Program-made: the position numbers and the translations under genes
The notes under the pieces: model-generated
Told to the model about the DNA's origin: nothing
What the model saw: only the letters and a program-made list of their open reading frames with translations
The model's database searches: none
Origin: Lentzea sp. NEAU-D7
GTDB taxonomy: Bacteria; Actinomycetota; Actinomycetes; Mycobacteriales; Pseudonocardiaceae
Reading direction: 5' to 3'
DNA length: 64,000 nucleotides
NCBI RefSeq assembly: GCF_026242055.1
Contig: NZ_JAPJDL010000002.1
Location: 656,658-720,657 of the forward strand
Shown: positions 51,569-59,446 of the stretch, piece by piece
Layout of the letters: every line of letters begins with the position of its first letter
How positions within the stretch are numbered: position 1 is the stretch's first letter

Positions 51569-51997
51569 GTGTTGCGAGGCATGTCGACCGTGTCCTACTT
51601 CGCCGACGACCTGACCGAGGCCCGTGACTGGTACGCGTCGTTCCTCGGCGCCGACGCGTACTTCGAGCGGAGCACGCAGGACGGCCTGCTCGCCTACGTC
51701 GAGTTCCGCATCGGCGACTACCAGGCCGAACTGGGCATCGTGCACCGCAGCTTCGAGGTCACGCCGTCCGGCGGACCGGCGGGCCAGATCCTCTACTGGG
51801 CGGTCGACGACCTCGACGCGACGCTGGCCAGGTTGCTGGAGCTGGGCGCCAAAGTCCACGACGAACCCCGCGTGCGCGGCGAGGGCTTCGTGACGGCGTC
51901 GGTGGTCGACCCGTTCGGCAACATCCTCGGGGTCATGACCAACACCCACTACCTGGCGATCGCCGAGCGGAACCAGGCCGGCCGCCACGACGGATGA
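51569..51997 (+). CDS. VOC (glyoxalase/bleomycin-resistance) family protein
   Basis: A 142-residue single VOC domain: TVSYFADDLTEARDWYASFLG at the start, VEFRIGDYQAELGIV, LYWAVDDLDATLARLLELGA and VVDPFGNILGVM. Substrate unknown; homologous genes beside YafY/WYL regulators are common. GTG 51569 is used because GGAGG precedes it by 5 bases; ATG 51581 is too far from that site. Confidence 0.87.
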   Translation: MLRGMSTVSYFADDLTEARDWYASFLGADAYFERSTQDGLLAYVEFRIGDYQAELGIVHRSFEVTPSGGPAGQILYWAVDDLDATLARLLELGAKVHDEPRVRGEGFVTASVVDPFGNILGVMTNTHYLAIAERNQAGRHDG

Positions 51998-52052
51998 CAC
52001 GGGCAGCCGGAATCGCGGGCGGCGTGGTCCGCCGTCCGCATATCCTCCGCTG

Positions 52053-52526
52053 ATGACGACGCGGCTCGCCATCACCGGACATCGTGGGCTCACCGCGGAG
52101 CTGGAGGCCGAGATCGACCGGATGATCCGCGCCGCGGTGGCGGAGAACGGCTCCGTGGTCGGGGTGTCGTGCCTCGCGGACGGAGCGGACGCGGTGTTCG
52201 CGCAGGCCGTGCTGGACGCGGGCGGCGCACTGGTCGCGGTGCTGCCGGCGTCGCGGTACCGCGAGACGCTGCCCGAGGCCTACCGGCCCGTCTACGACGG
52301 GCTGCTCGCGCGGGCGGGCAAGGTCGTCCAACTCGAGCACGTCACGCCGGACCCGCACGCCTACATGGAGGCGGGCAAGCGGATGGTCGACGAGTCCGAC
52401 TCCCTGCTCGCGGTGTGGGACGGGCTGCCGGGACGCGGCCCCGGTGGGACGGCCGACGTGGTGGCCTACGCGCGGTCGAGGGGTGTGCCGGTCACGGTGC
52501 TGTGGCCCGAGGGCGCCGTCCGCTGA
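52053..52526 (+). CDS. Rossmann-like protein, possible SLOG family
   Basis: A 157-residue protein with RLAITGHRGLTAELEAEID at the start, VSCLADGADAVFAQAVLDAGG, and DESDSLLAVWDGLPGRGPGGTADVVAYAR near the end. The first glycine loop and the GxGGT segment suit nucleotide or nucleotide-sugar binding as in SLOG/DprA-like folds. That placement is by pattern, not certain. It overlaps the convergent flavoprotein gene by 35 bases. Confidence 0.6.
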   Translation: MTTRLAITGHRGLTAELEAEIDRMIRAAVAENGSVVGVSCLADGADAVFAQAVLDAGGALVAVLPASRYRETLPEAYRPVYDGLLARAGKVVQLEHVTPDPHAYMEAGKRMVDESDSLLAVWDGLPGRGPGGTADVVAYARSRGVPVTVLWPEGAVR

Positions 52527-53826
52527 GCGTCCTCCCCAGCAGCACGCGGACCAGCACCGCCGGACTGAACAGTGCCGCGGGACGGGCGGCCAGCTGCGAG
52601 ACGCGGACGTACGCGCGGTAGACCCGCCGGTCGCCGGGGATCGCCCCGAGCACGAGGCCGGAGTACCACCGCAGCAGGCGACCCGGCAGCGGGAGCTTTC
52701 TCGTGCCCCGCCCGAGATCGGCGGTCGTCGCGAACGTCCAGGGGAACCTGGCGGCCTTGGCGACCGCGCGCTGGAACACCAGCGGCTCGCCGGCAAGGTC
52801 GTGTTCCCGCAGCAGTTCGCGCAGGTCCGCGCAGTTCACGGCGGTGACCGTCAGGCCGTGTCCGTGCACGGGATCGAGCGAGACCACCGAGTCGCCGAGC
52901 GCGAGCAGGCCGCGCGGCCAGTCGGCGACCTCGTGAAAGCGGTTCCAGCGGTTGCGCGCCGTGCCGGCGTGGTGGATCGCCGACGCCGGGGTGGCCGTCT
53001 TGACTACCTCCGCGATGTCCTGGCACCGCAGGCTCCTGGCGTGGTCGAGGAAACCGTCGTCGTCCGCCGGCGCGGCGTCGCCGAACAGCGTCACGAGCCA
53101 GCGCGAACCGTCCACAGAGGACATCGAGCCGCCGCGCGTCTTCCCTGGCGCGTGGGTGGGCTCGCAGGCGTTCTTCCAGTCGAGCTCCAGGTCCCGGTTC
53201 ACCTCGTAGAGACGGGAGGAGCAGGTGAGGTGTCCGCGGACGATCCTCGGTGCGGGGCAGTGCACGCCGAGTTCCGCGAGCCACGACACGAGCTTGCTGT
53301 CGCGGCCCGACGCGTCCACCACCAGGTCCGCGTAGTCGGTGAACGGGCGGTCGCCGCGCCTGCCGTGCACACCGGTGACCGTGCCGCGGTCGTGCAGCAG
53401 TCCGTTCACCGTCACACCGTCCACAAGGGACACGTTCGCGAGCCGCAGCACCCTGCGCCGGATGATCCGGTCGAGCGTCACGCGCGTCACCGAGAGCACG
53501 TCCAGACCCAGGTGGTCGCGCGGTGCCGGGCCGGCCGGGAAGTGGGTCAGGCAGTCGCTGCCCAGGTCCGCGCGGACGGCCCCCGCGTTCTCCAGCTCCC
53601 TGACGATCCTCGGGAAGAGCGACTCCAGCGCCTGCGCTCCGCGCGCCGGCAGCGGGTGCCGGTGGTGGGCGCTCGGAACGCCCGCGCGGTGGCCGGTGTC
53701 GGTGGTGATCGTGTCCCGTTCGACCAGCACGACGTCGCCGTACGACTCGGACAACACCCTCGCCGCCAGCAGCCCCGCGAAGCCGGCGCCGATGACCAGG
53801 GCGCGGTCGGAGTACATGGCGGCCAT
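52492..53826 (-). CDS. FAD-dependent monooxygenase-like oxidoreductase
   Basis: About 444 residues. FAD motifs are ALVIGAGFAGLLAARVLSE (N-terminal GxGxxG), DLVVDASGRDSKLV and GLLALGDSVVSLDPVHGHGLT. The protein resembles the large group of PHBH-fold hydroxylases and halogenase-like enzymes in actinomycetes. Several starts are possible (GTG 53880, ATG 53826, ATG 53817); 53826 and 53817 fit the family N-terminus best. It lies downstream of the LuxR gene in the same direction and is likely its target or partner. Confidence 0.8.
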   Translation of the reverse strand: MAAMYSDRALVIGAGFAGLLAARVLSESYGDVVLVERDTITTDTGHRAGVPSAHHRHPLPARGAQALESLFPRIVRELENAGAVRADLGSDCLTHFPAGPAPRDHLGLDVLSVTRVTLDRIIRRRVLRLANVSLVDGVTVNGLLHDRGTVTGVHGRRGDRPFTDYADLVVDASGRDSKLVSWLAELGVHCPAPRIVRGHLTCSSRLYEVNRDLELDWKNACEPTHAPGKTRGGSMSSVDGSRWLVTLFGDAAPADDDGFLDHARSLRCQDIAEVVKTATPASAIHHAGTARNRWNRFHEVADWPRGLLALGDSVVSLDPVHGHGLTVTAVNCADLRELLREHDLAGEPLVFQRAVAKAARFPWTFATTADLGRGTRKLPLPGRLLRWYSGLVLGAIPGDRRVYRAYVRVSQLAARPAALFSPAVLVRVLLGRTLSGRRPRATAP

Positions 53827-53883
53827 GCTGGCAGAGCGCCCCTCCCGGGGGACCCGCCAGGAGTCCTGTGTTCGCGCCACCTG

Positions 53884-54876
53884 TCAGGACAGCTTCGCGA
53901 CCAGTTCCGCCCGGCTGCGCACCCCGAACTTGGCGAAGAGCGACTTGAGGTGGTCCTGCACGGTGTAGGGCGAGATGGCCAGCCGTGCCGCTATCGCCGA
54001 CGTCGGCTGCCCGGCCAGCACCTCGTGGCAGACGTCCTCCTCGCGGCTGGTCACGCCGTGCGCCTTGAGCAGCAGTCCGAGCAGGTCCGCGCCCGACGCG
54101 CGGCTGATCGTGACGGCCGTCCCGCCGTCGCCGGGATCGTCGCCCACGAGTTCGCTCGCTTCGAGCAGGATCCAGCCGCCGTGCGCGTCGCGGAGCCTCG
54201 CCCTGAACGTCCCCGAACGCGCCCCGGCCGCCGCGGCCCGCAGCACCACCGCGAACCGGCCGGGCGCGACGTCCTCCAGTTCGTCGCGCCACCGCGCGGT
54301 GGACGCGGTCGACGACCGGATCGTGCCGTCACCGGCGACCACGACGATCGCAGGAGCGCCGGTCCGGCGGGCGGAGGTGCGCGCCGCGACCTGGGTGGCG
54401 GCTCCCAGAGCGGGTGCCACCCAGGTCATGAACTCCAGTTCGCGCTCGCTGAAGTCCTTGGTGCGCACCATTCCCGCCCCGCCCCAGCAGGTGTCGTCGG
54501 CGCGGAACAGCGACCGCAGCTCGTGGCTGAGACCGAGCGGCCGCCAGACCTCGTTCAGCCGCGCCGACCGCTTGTCCTCGAGCCTCGCCACCGTGTCGCC
54601 GCGCTGGGCCAGCGCGGCGAAGGTGTGCGGCTCACCGGGCGAGTACTCGCACGTCGCGAGCACCGGTTCGTACTGCTGCGGGATGCGGTTGACGCCGCTG
54701 GTCATGGTGCTGAACACGCCCGATTCCGGGTCCATCGACGCCCAGCAGGTGAGGTCGCACGGGACCACCCGGTCGACCAGGGCGATGGCCGCCTCGTGCA
54801 GTCGCGCGACGTCGAGCCCCGCGCGCGCCAGTGCCGTGACGTCGCGTCGCACGCCGAGCGCCCGACCCTCCCACAT
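53884..54876 (-). CDS. LuxR-family regulator
   Basis: A 330-residue protein. The C-terminal helix-turn-helix is LTSREEDVCHEVLAGQPTSAIAARLAISPYTVQDHLKSLFAKFGV. The N-terminal 260 residues have no receiver or ATPase motifs and look like a GAF-type sensory region (LVDRVVPCDLTCWASMDPESGVFS). The flavoprotein gene follows closely on the same strand. The cupin gene is divergent, with two direct CCGGGAT copies (54907-54913 and 54923-54929) in the gap. Confidence 0.85.
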   Translation of the reverse strand: MWEGRALGVRRDVTALARAGLDVARLHEAAIALVDRVVPCDLTCWASMDPESGVFSTMTSGVNRIPQQYEPVLATCEYSPGEPHTFAALAQRGDTVARLEDKRSARLNEVWRPLGLSHELRSLFRADDTCWGGAGMVRTKDFSERELEFMTWVAPALGAATQVAARTSARRTGAPAIVVVAGDGTIRSSTASTARWRDELEDVAPGRFAVVLRAAAAGARSGTFRARLRDAHGGWILLEASELVGDDPGDGGTAVTISRASGADLLGLLLKAHGVTSREEDVCHEVLAGQPTSAIAARLAISPYTVQDHLKSLFAKFGVRSRAELVAKLS

Positions 54877-54964
54877 GGTTGGCAGTATGCGCCCGCTTCC
54901 GGCGGTCCGGGATCCCAGTTTTCCGGGATACCCCCGCTCGTCCGGCGTGCGGAGGCTTCAGCGC

Positions 54965-55354
54965 ATGCTGACCACCGCAGGCGAGGGCGACGTGTTCACC
55001 GTGCCCGACGCGACGATCACGGTCCGGGTCCCGGCGAAGTCCACGGGCGGCGCCTACGAGTTGTTCGAGGTGGACGCGCCACGGGGAGAGGCCGCGCCAC
55101 CGCACCGAACGCCGTGGCCGAAGGCCTACTACGTCCTGCACGGACGCATGGCGGTGTTCCTGGACGGCGAGCTGTTCGACCTGTCGCCCGGCGATGCCGT
55201 CACGATCCCGCCCAACGCGTCCCACACGTTCACCGTGCACACGCCGTCCGTGCAGTTCCTGGCGTTCGCCGTGGGAGAGGCCATGGGTGCGTTCCTCCGC
55301 GACCTGTCCGGGAACGGAATGGAGGCGCTGGGCCGCCACGGGGTGACGCTGTGA
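54965..55354 (+). CDS. cupin-domain protein
   Basis: A 129-residue single cupin: YYVLHGRMAVFLDGELFDLSPGDAVTIPPNASHTFTVH spans the two conserved motifs. The usual HxH of motif 1 is reduced (PHRTPWPKAYYVLHG) but the motif 2 His (NASHTF) remains, so metal binding is possible. ATG 54965 follows GGAGG by 9 bases. The stop overlaps the DUF1304 start (GTGA at 55351). Confidence 0.82.
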   Translation: MLTTAGEGDVFTVPDATITVRVPAKSTGGAYELFEVDAPRGEAAPPHRTPWPKAYYVLHGRMAVFLDGELFDLSPGDAVTIPPNASHTFTVHTPSVQFLAFAVGEAMGAFLRDLSGNGMEALGRHGVTL

Positions 55355-55740
55355 GCGTCGTGGCCCAGATCGCCGCCGCGGTCGCCGCCCTGGTGCACGT
55401 CGTGGTGTGGGTGTGCGAGGCGTTCCTGATCGGGCGCGTCCACCAGTCGATGTTCGGGCAGCCCGCGCGGGACGTGCCGGCGATCCGGCTGTGGGCGTTC
55501 GGGGTGGGGTTCTACAACCTGTTCCTGGCGTGCGGCCTGGTCGCCGGGCTGATCGCGGTGCGCGGCGGGCACGAACTGGTCGGCCGCACGCTGGTGTTCT
55601 ACGTGTCGTGGTTCATGCTGGCGGGCAGCGTCGTGCTGGCGGTGGCCGATCAGCTGGCGCTGAGCCGCCCGCGCAACCAGGCGTGGGGAGGCGTTGCGGC
55701 GGAAGGGGTTCCACCGTTGGTAGTGTTGCTGTTCGCTTAG
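55351..55740 (+). CDS. DUF1304 membrane protein
   Basis: A 129-residue protein with four membrane helices and the DUF1304 pattern (AALVHVVVWVCEAFLI, FGVGFYNLFLACGLVAGL). Function unknown. Translationally coupled to the cupin gene; both probably answer to the divergent LuxR regulator. Confidence 0.83.
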   Translation: MSVVAQIAAAVAALVHVVVWVCEAFLIGRVHQSMFGQPARDVPAIRLWAFGVGFYNLFLACGLVAGLIAVRGGHELVGRTLVFYVSWFMLAGSVVLAVADQLALSRPRNQAWGGVAAEGVPPLVVLLFA

Positions 55741-55759
55741 GAGCCGGGGGGCGCGTTTC

Positions 55760-56164
55760 TTGAAGACGATCGAGCTACCTGACGGTGCGGTGATCACCGG
55801 GCGCGGCCTGCGCGACGGGAAGATCGTGGAGCCGCACCCGCAGTACGGGGTGTACCTGCAGCCCAAGCCGGTCGACGTGCCGTGGCCGCACGACTGGATC
55901 GACTGGCCGGACTTCCGCCTCCCGCGCGATCACGACGCCGCGATCAGGCTGATCCGCTCCCTGCACGCCAGGGCGCTCTCCGGTGAGCAGGTCGAGGTGG
56001 CGTGCAGCGGTGGCATCGGCAGGACCGGCACGGTGATCTCGTGCCTGGCCGTGCTCGCCGGGGTCCCGGCGGCCGAGGCCGTGGCGTGGACGCGCGCGAA
56101 CTACCACCGGCGTGCCGTCGAGACGCCGTGGCAGAAGCGGTGGGTCAGGAACTTCCCCGCCTAG
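55760..56164 (+). CDS. protein-tyrosine-phosphatase-like protein
   Basis: A 134-residue protein with the Cx5R phosphatase signature ACSGGIGRTGT (Cys82, Arg88) and a possible acid in the WPDFRLP loop (Asp51). Small for the family, with a short N-terminal beta region. The start is TTG 55760, which gives MKTIELPDGAVITGRGL; the ribosome site is a G-run (GGGGGG). Substrate unknown. The stop overlaps that of the convergent MOSC gene. Confidence 0.82.
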   Translation: MKTIELPDGAVITGRGLRDGKIVEPHPQYGVYLQPKPVDVPWPHDWIDWPDFRLPRDHDAAIRLIRSLHARALSGEQVEVACSGGIGRTGTVISCLAVLAGVPAAEAVAWTRANYHRRAVETPWQKRWVRNFPA

Positions 56165-56835
56165 GAGTCGAGTTCGACCGCGGAGCGCTTCTGCACCAGC
56201 TCGACGACCTGCGGTGGCACGGAGTCGCCGGCCGCGAGCAGCCGGGGCAGCAGCACGGCCTCCGTGGTCAGGGCCCGGAAGAACAGCTCGACCGTGACGT
56301 CGTGGCCGGGCCGGTGCACGACGGTGATCTCGTCGCCCGGCCCGATCAGGCCCTCCTCGAGCACGCGGAAGTAGGCGCCGGGCCGGGCGTGCCGGGTGAA
56401 GCGCTTCATCCAGCCGCGCTGCCCGAGGAACTCGGCGAACGTGCGGCACGGGATGCGCGCTCCGGTGATCTCCAGCAGCGCCGAGCCGATCCGCCAGCGC
56501 TCGCCGATGAGCGCGGTCGTGTGGTCGATGCCCTGCGTGGTCAGGTTCTCGCCGAACTGGCCGTTGTGCAGCGGGACGTCCAGCTCGGACTGCCACCAGT
56601 CGAGGTCCTCGCGCGCGTAGCCGTAGACGGCCTGGTACTCGCCGCCGTGCACGGTCAGGTCGGCGATCGAGTCACCGGCGACGCCGCTGCCCGCCGATCC
56701 CTTGGGACCCTGCGGGCTGACCAGCAGCGGCCCGTCGACCGGGCGTTTGTCGATGCCGGTGGCGCCCACGCGGGCGTAGTCGACCGGGACCGCCCTGCGG
56801 GCGATGTTCAGCGAGAGCACGACGGGCATGGGCAC
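56161..56835 (-). CDS. MOSC-domain protein (YiiM-like)
   Basis: A 224-residue protein: SIADLTVHGGEYQAVYGYAREDLDWW, GQFGENLTTQGID and the MOSC cysteine in GARIPCRTFAEFLG. YiiM-type MOSC proteins detoxify N-hydroxylated bases using molybdenum cofactor. It is separated by 4 bases from the MerR gene upstream and is probably transcribed with it. Confidence 0.88.
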   Translation of the reverse strand: MPMPVVLSLNIARRAVPVDYARVGATGIDKRPVDGPLLVSPQGPKGSAGSGVAGDSIADLTVHGGEYQAVYGYAREDLDWWQSELDVPLHNGQFGENLTTQGIDHTTALIGERWRIGSALLEITGARIPCRTFAEFLGQRGWMKRFTRHARPGAYFRVLEEGLIGPGDEITVVHRPGHDVTVELFFRALTTEAVLLPRLLAAGDSVPPQVVELVQKRSAVELDS

Positions 56836-56839
56836 GAGA

Positions 56840-57241
56840 CTATTGGCCGACCGCCTTGGCGGCGATCGAATTGACGTAGTCCTGGTACTTGCCGACCTTG
56901 TAGGTGATCAGGTCCATGCACTCCTGCAGCTGCACCATCTGCTGCTGGACGCGTTCCTGGTGTTCCTTCAGGATGTCCAGGCGCTGCAGTTCGTTGCCGT
57001 CGCCCTGGCGGACCAGCTCGGTGTAGCGGCGGATCTCCGGCACCGGCATCCCGGACATGCGCAGCATGATGCACATGCGCAGCCAGTCGATGTCCTGCTG
57101 CGTGTAGACGCGGCGGCCTCCCGGTCCTCTTTGGACCTGGCGCGCGAGGATGCCCTCCTTCTCGTAGAACCGCAGCGCGTGCACGCTCAGCCCGGTGCGT
57201 TCGGCCACCTGCCCGATGCTCAACCCCATGTCGTCGAGCAT
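56840..57241 (-). CDS. MerR-family regulator
   Basis: A 133-residue regulator. It has an N-terminal winged helix (LSIGQVAERTGLSVHALRFYEKEGIL), a second recognition segment (GRRVYTQQDIDWL) and a coiled dimer helix at the C-terminus. The metal-binding cysteines of MerR/CueR are absent, so it senses something else, as in the SoxR/BmrR-like or redox-type groups. The start is ATG 57241 or 57229. A minus-strand -10-like TAGGTC ends 6 bases ahead of 57241, so it too may be leaderless. It is divergent from the aldo/keto reductase and lies at a classic MerR promoter. Confidence 0.88.
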   Translation of the reverse strand: MLDDMGLSIGQVAERTGLSVHALRFYEKEGILARQVQRGPGGRRVYTQQDIDWLRMCIMLRMSGMPVPEIRRYTELVRQGDGNELQRLDILKEHQERVQQQMVQLQECMDLITYKVGKYQDYVNSIAAKAVGQ

Positions 57242-57245
57242 AGGC

Positions 57246-57276
57246 TTGACCTAGAGTCGGCTCTACTTCGTAGGTT
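57246..57276 (+). promoter_or_regulatory. MerR-type promoter with 19-base spacer and dyad
   Basis: -35 TTGACC (57246-57251) and -10 TAGGTT (57271-57276) are 19 bases apart, the overlong spacing typical of MerR-activated promoters. Between them lies TAGAG-tcgg-CTCTA (57252-57265). The ATG of the aldo/keto reductase is 7 bases after the -10, predicting a leaderless transcript. Confidence 0.75.
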
Positions 57277-57282
57277 CTCGCC

Positions 57283-58323
57283 ATGAACATGCGCTATCGC
57301 GTACTTGGGGGAACCGGCATCGAGGTCAGCCATCACTGCCTCGGTGCCATGATGTTCGGCTCCGTCGCCAACAACGACCACGAAGAGGGCGTGCGGATCA
57401 TCCACCGCGCCCTGGACGCGGGGATCAACTTCGTCGACACCGCCGACATGTACTCGGCGGGGGAGTCCGAGGAGATCGTCGGGAAGGCCCTGAAGGACCG
57501 GCGCGACGACGTCGTGCTGGCCACGAAGGTGCACTTCCCGCTGGGGGAGGGGCGCAACCGCAGCGGCAACTCGCGGCGCCACGTCGTGCGGGCCGTCGAG
57601 GACAGCCTGCGGCGGCTCGGCACCGACTGGATCGACCTCTACCAGGTGCACCGGCCGGACTACCGGACCGACGTCGAGGAGACGCTGTCCGTGCTGACGG
57701 ACCTCGTGCGGGAGGGCAAGATCCGGGCGTTCGGGTGCTCGACCTTCCCGGCGGAGGAGATCGTCGAGGCGCACCACGTGGCGCTGAACCGGGGGCTGAT
57801 GCGGTTCAGGACCGAGCAGCCGCCGTACTCGATGCTGGCGCGCGGGATCGAGCGGTCGGTGCTGCCGACGGCCCGGCGCCTCGGGATGGGCGTGCTGGTG
57901 TGGAGCCCGCTCGCCAGCGGGTTCCTGTCGGGCAGGCACCGGCGGGGCGCGTCGGCCGAGGCGTTCCGGGCGACGCTCACGCCGGAGCGGTTCGACGAGT
58001 CGCTGCCGGGCAACGCGGCGAAGTTCGAGGCCGTGGAGCAGTTCGCGAAGCTCGCCGACGAGATGGGGGTGACGCTGCCCGCGCTGGCGATCGCGTTCAC
58101 GACGTCGCATCCGGCGGTGACCTCGGCGATCATCGGGCCGCGCACGATGGAGCAGCTGGAGTCGTTGCTGGAGGGCGCGTCGCTGGTGCTCTCCGACGAC
58201 GTGCTGGACCGGATCGACGAGATCGTGCCGCCCGGCGTGGACACCTACGACGTGCACGGGTTCTGGAAGCCGGCGTCGCTGCTGGAGGTCCACCAGCGAC
58301 GCCGGCCGCTCGATCAGCGCTGA
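57283..58323 (+). CDS. aldo/keto reductase
   Basis: A 346-residue NADPH-dependent reductase. The catalytic set is visible: Asp in NFVDTADMYSAGESE with Tyr following, Lys in VLATKVHF and His in LYQVHRPD. The nucleotide part near the C-terminus is TSAIIGPRTMEQLES. It belongs with the YghZ/Gpr-like AKR group. Very probably activated by the divergent MerR protein. It ends one base before the convergent secreted-protein gene. Confidence 0.9.
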   Translation: MNMRYRVLGGTGIEVSHHCLGAMMFGSVANNDHEEGVRIIHRALDAGINFVDTADMYSAGESEEIVGKALKDRRDDVVLATKVHFPLGEGRNRSGNSRRHVVRAVEDSLRRLGTDWIDLYQVHRPDYRTDVEETLSVLTDLVREGKIRAFGCSTFPAEEIVEAHHVALNRGLMRFRTEQPPYSMLARGIERSVLPTARRLGMGVLVWSPLASGFLSGRHRRGASAEAFRATLTPERFDESLPGNAAKFEAVEQFAKLADEMGVTLPALAIAFTTSHPAVTSAIIGPRTMEQLESLLEGASLVLSDDVLDRIDEIVPPGVDTYDVHGFWKPASLLEVHQRRRPLDQR

Positions 58324-58324
58324 G

Positions 58325-59446
58325 TCACCACCGCTGGGTGCTCAGGCCGGTGCCGAGGTAGACCTGGTCGTGCCCGTTGCCGTCGTTGTCGTCGGTGTAG
58401 ACGACGGTGACGCGGCCCCACGGGTCGACCCCCACGGCGGGTTCGTCCTGCCTGCCCGTGGCGTTCGAGACCGTGAGCTGCCGTTCGGGGCGGCCCGTGG
58501 TGGTCCCGTCGGGGTTGTAGACGCTGGTGTGCACGTCCTGGGCCTCCGTCGTGGTCACCGCGACGCCGAGCTGGTCGTCGATGCCGACCTGCGGATCGGT
58601 GCCGGTCGTCTGCGCCACGGCACCGCGGGAGGTCCCGGCCGCCGTGAACGACTGAGTGCGGACGCCGGACTGCTCCCAGGCGACGGCGAAGTCGCCGTTG
58701 AAGTTCGCCGCCACGGCGGGGCGTTTGCCCTGCCCCGTCGTGGTCTGCGCCTGCTTCACGCCCCCGGCCGGGGTGACGATCTTGCGGGCGACGTTCGCGT
58801 CGGCCTCCCACACCACGACCGCGTTCCCGGCCGCGCCCATCGCGACCTGGGGTTTGGCGTGGGTGCCGCCGGCGTTGTTGATCTGCGCCTCGTAGGACTT
58901 GGAGCTGATCGACGCGAACACGCTCACCCGCACGGTCGGGGCGGCGGTGCCCTGCTTGTCCTCCCACGTGACCGCGAAGCCGGCGCTGTCGGGGTCCGCC
59001 GCGACGCTGGGGAAGTACTGCTGGCCGTCGGCGCTGGCGTTGGCCGTGCCGGAACCCGACACGGTTCCGCCGGCGCTGACGGAGCGGACGGCGATGTTGT
59101 AGTAGCCGTTGCCGTCGGGGTCCTCCGACCAGACGACGACGGCGCTGCCGTCCTCGCGCACCGACACGTCCGGCTGCCAGTGGCGCCAGGTGCCGGTGCC
59201 GCCGGTGGAGAGCTTCTTCTCGTAGACCGACGTCCCCTCCTTGTAGAGGCGGATCCAGACGTCGGAGTGGACCGGGTCCTCGGGGGCGGTGGTGTCGCGG
59301 TCGTCCTCCCAGACGACGGCGGTGTAGCCGTTGCGGGAGGACGAGACGGACGCGTTGTCCTGGTCGCCGGTCGCCTCGCTGTTGACCGTGGACCACGTCA
59401 TCGGGACCGGGGCGAGCAGCAGGCTCGCGAGCAGCAGTGTCTTCAC
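58325..59446 (-). CDS. secreted beta-propeller-like repeat protein
   Basis: A 373-residue exported protein with a short signal (MKTLLLASLLLAPVPM). The body is about seven repeats of roughly 45 residues, each with a phrase like AVVWEDDRD, AVVVWSEDPDGNG, AVTWEDKQG or AVVVWEADAN, suggesting a seven-bladed propeller or sialidase-like fold without catalytic residues. The GTG start overlaps the stop of the phosphatase gene by 4 bases, so the two are coupled. Function unknown. Confidence 0.72.
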   Translation of the reverse strand: MKTLLLASLLLAPVPMTWSTVNSEATGDQDNASVSSSRNGYTAVVWEDDRDTTAPEDPVHSDVWIRLYKEGTSVYEKKLSTGGTGTWRHWQPDVSVREDGSAVVVWSEDPDGNGYYNIAVRSVSAGGTVSGSGTANASADGQQYFPSVAADPDSAGFAVTWEDKQGTAAPTVRVSVFASISSKSYEAQINNAGGTHAKPQVAMGAAGNAVVVWEADANVARKIVTPAGGVKQAQTTTGQGKRPAVAANFNGDFAVAWEQSGVRTQSFTAAGTSRGAVAQTTGTDPQVGIDDQLGVAVTTTEAQDVHTSVYNPDGTTTGRPERQLTVSNATGRQDEPAVGVDPWGRVTVVYTDDNDGNGHDQVYLGTGLSTQRW

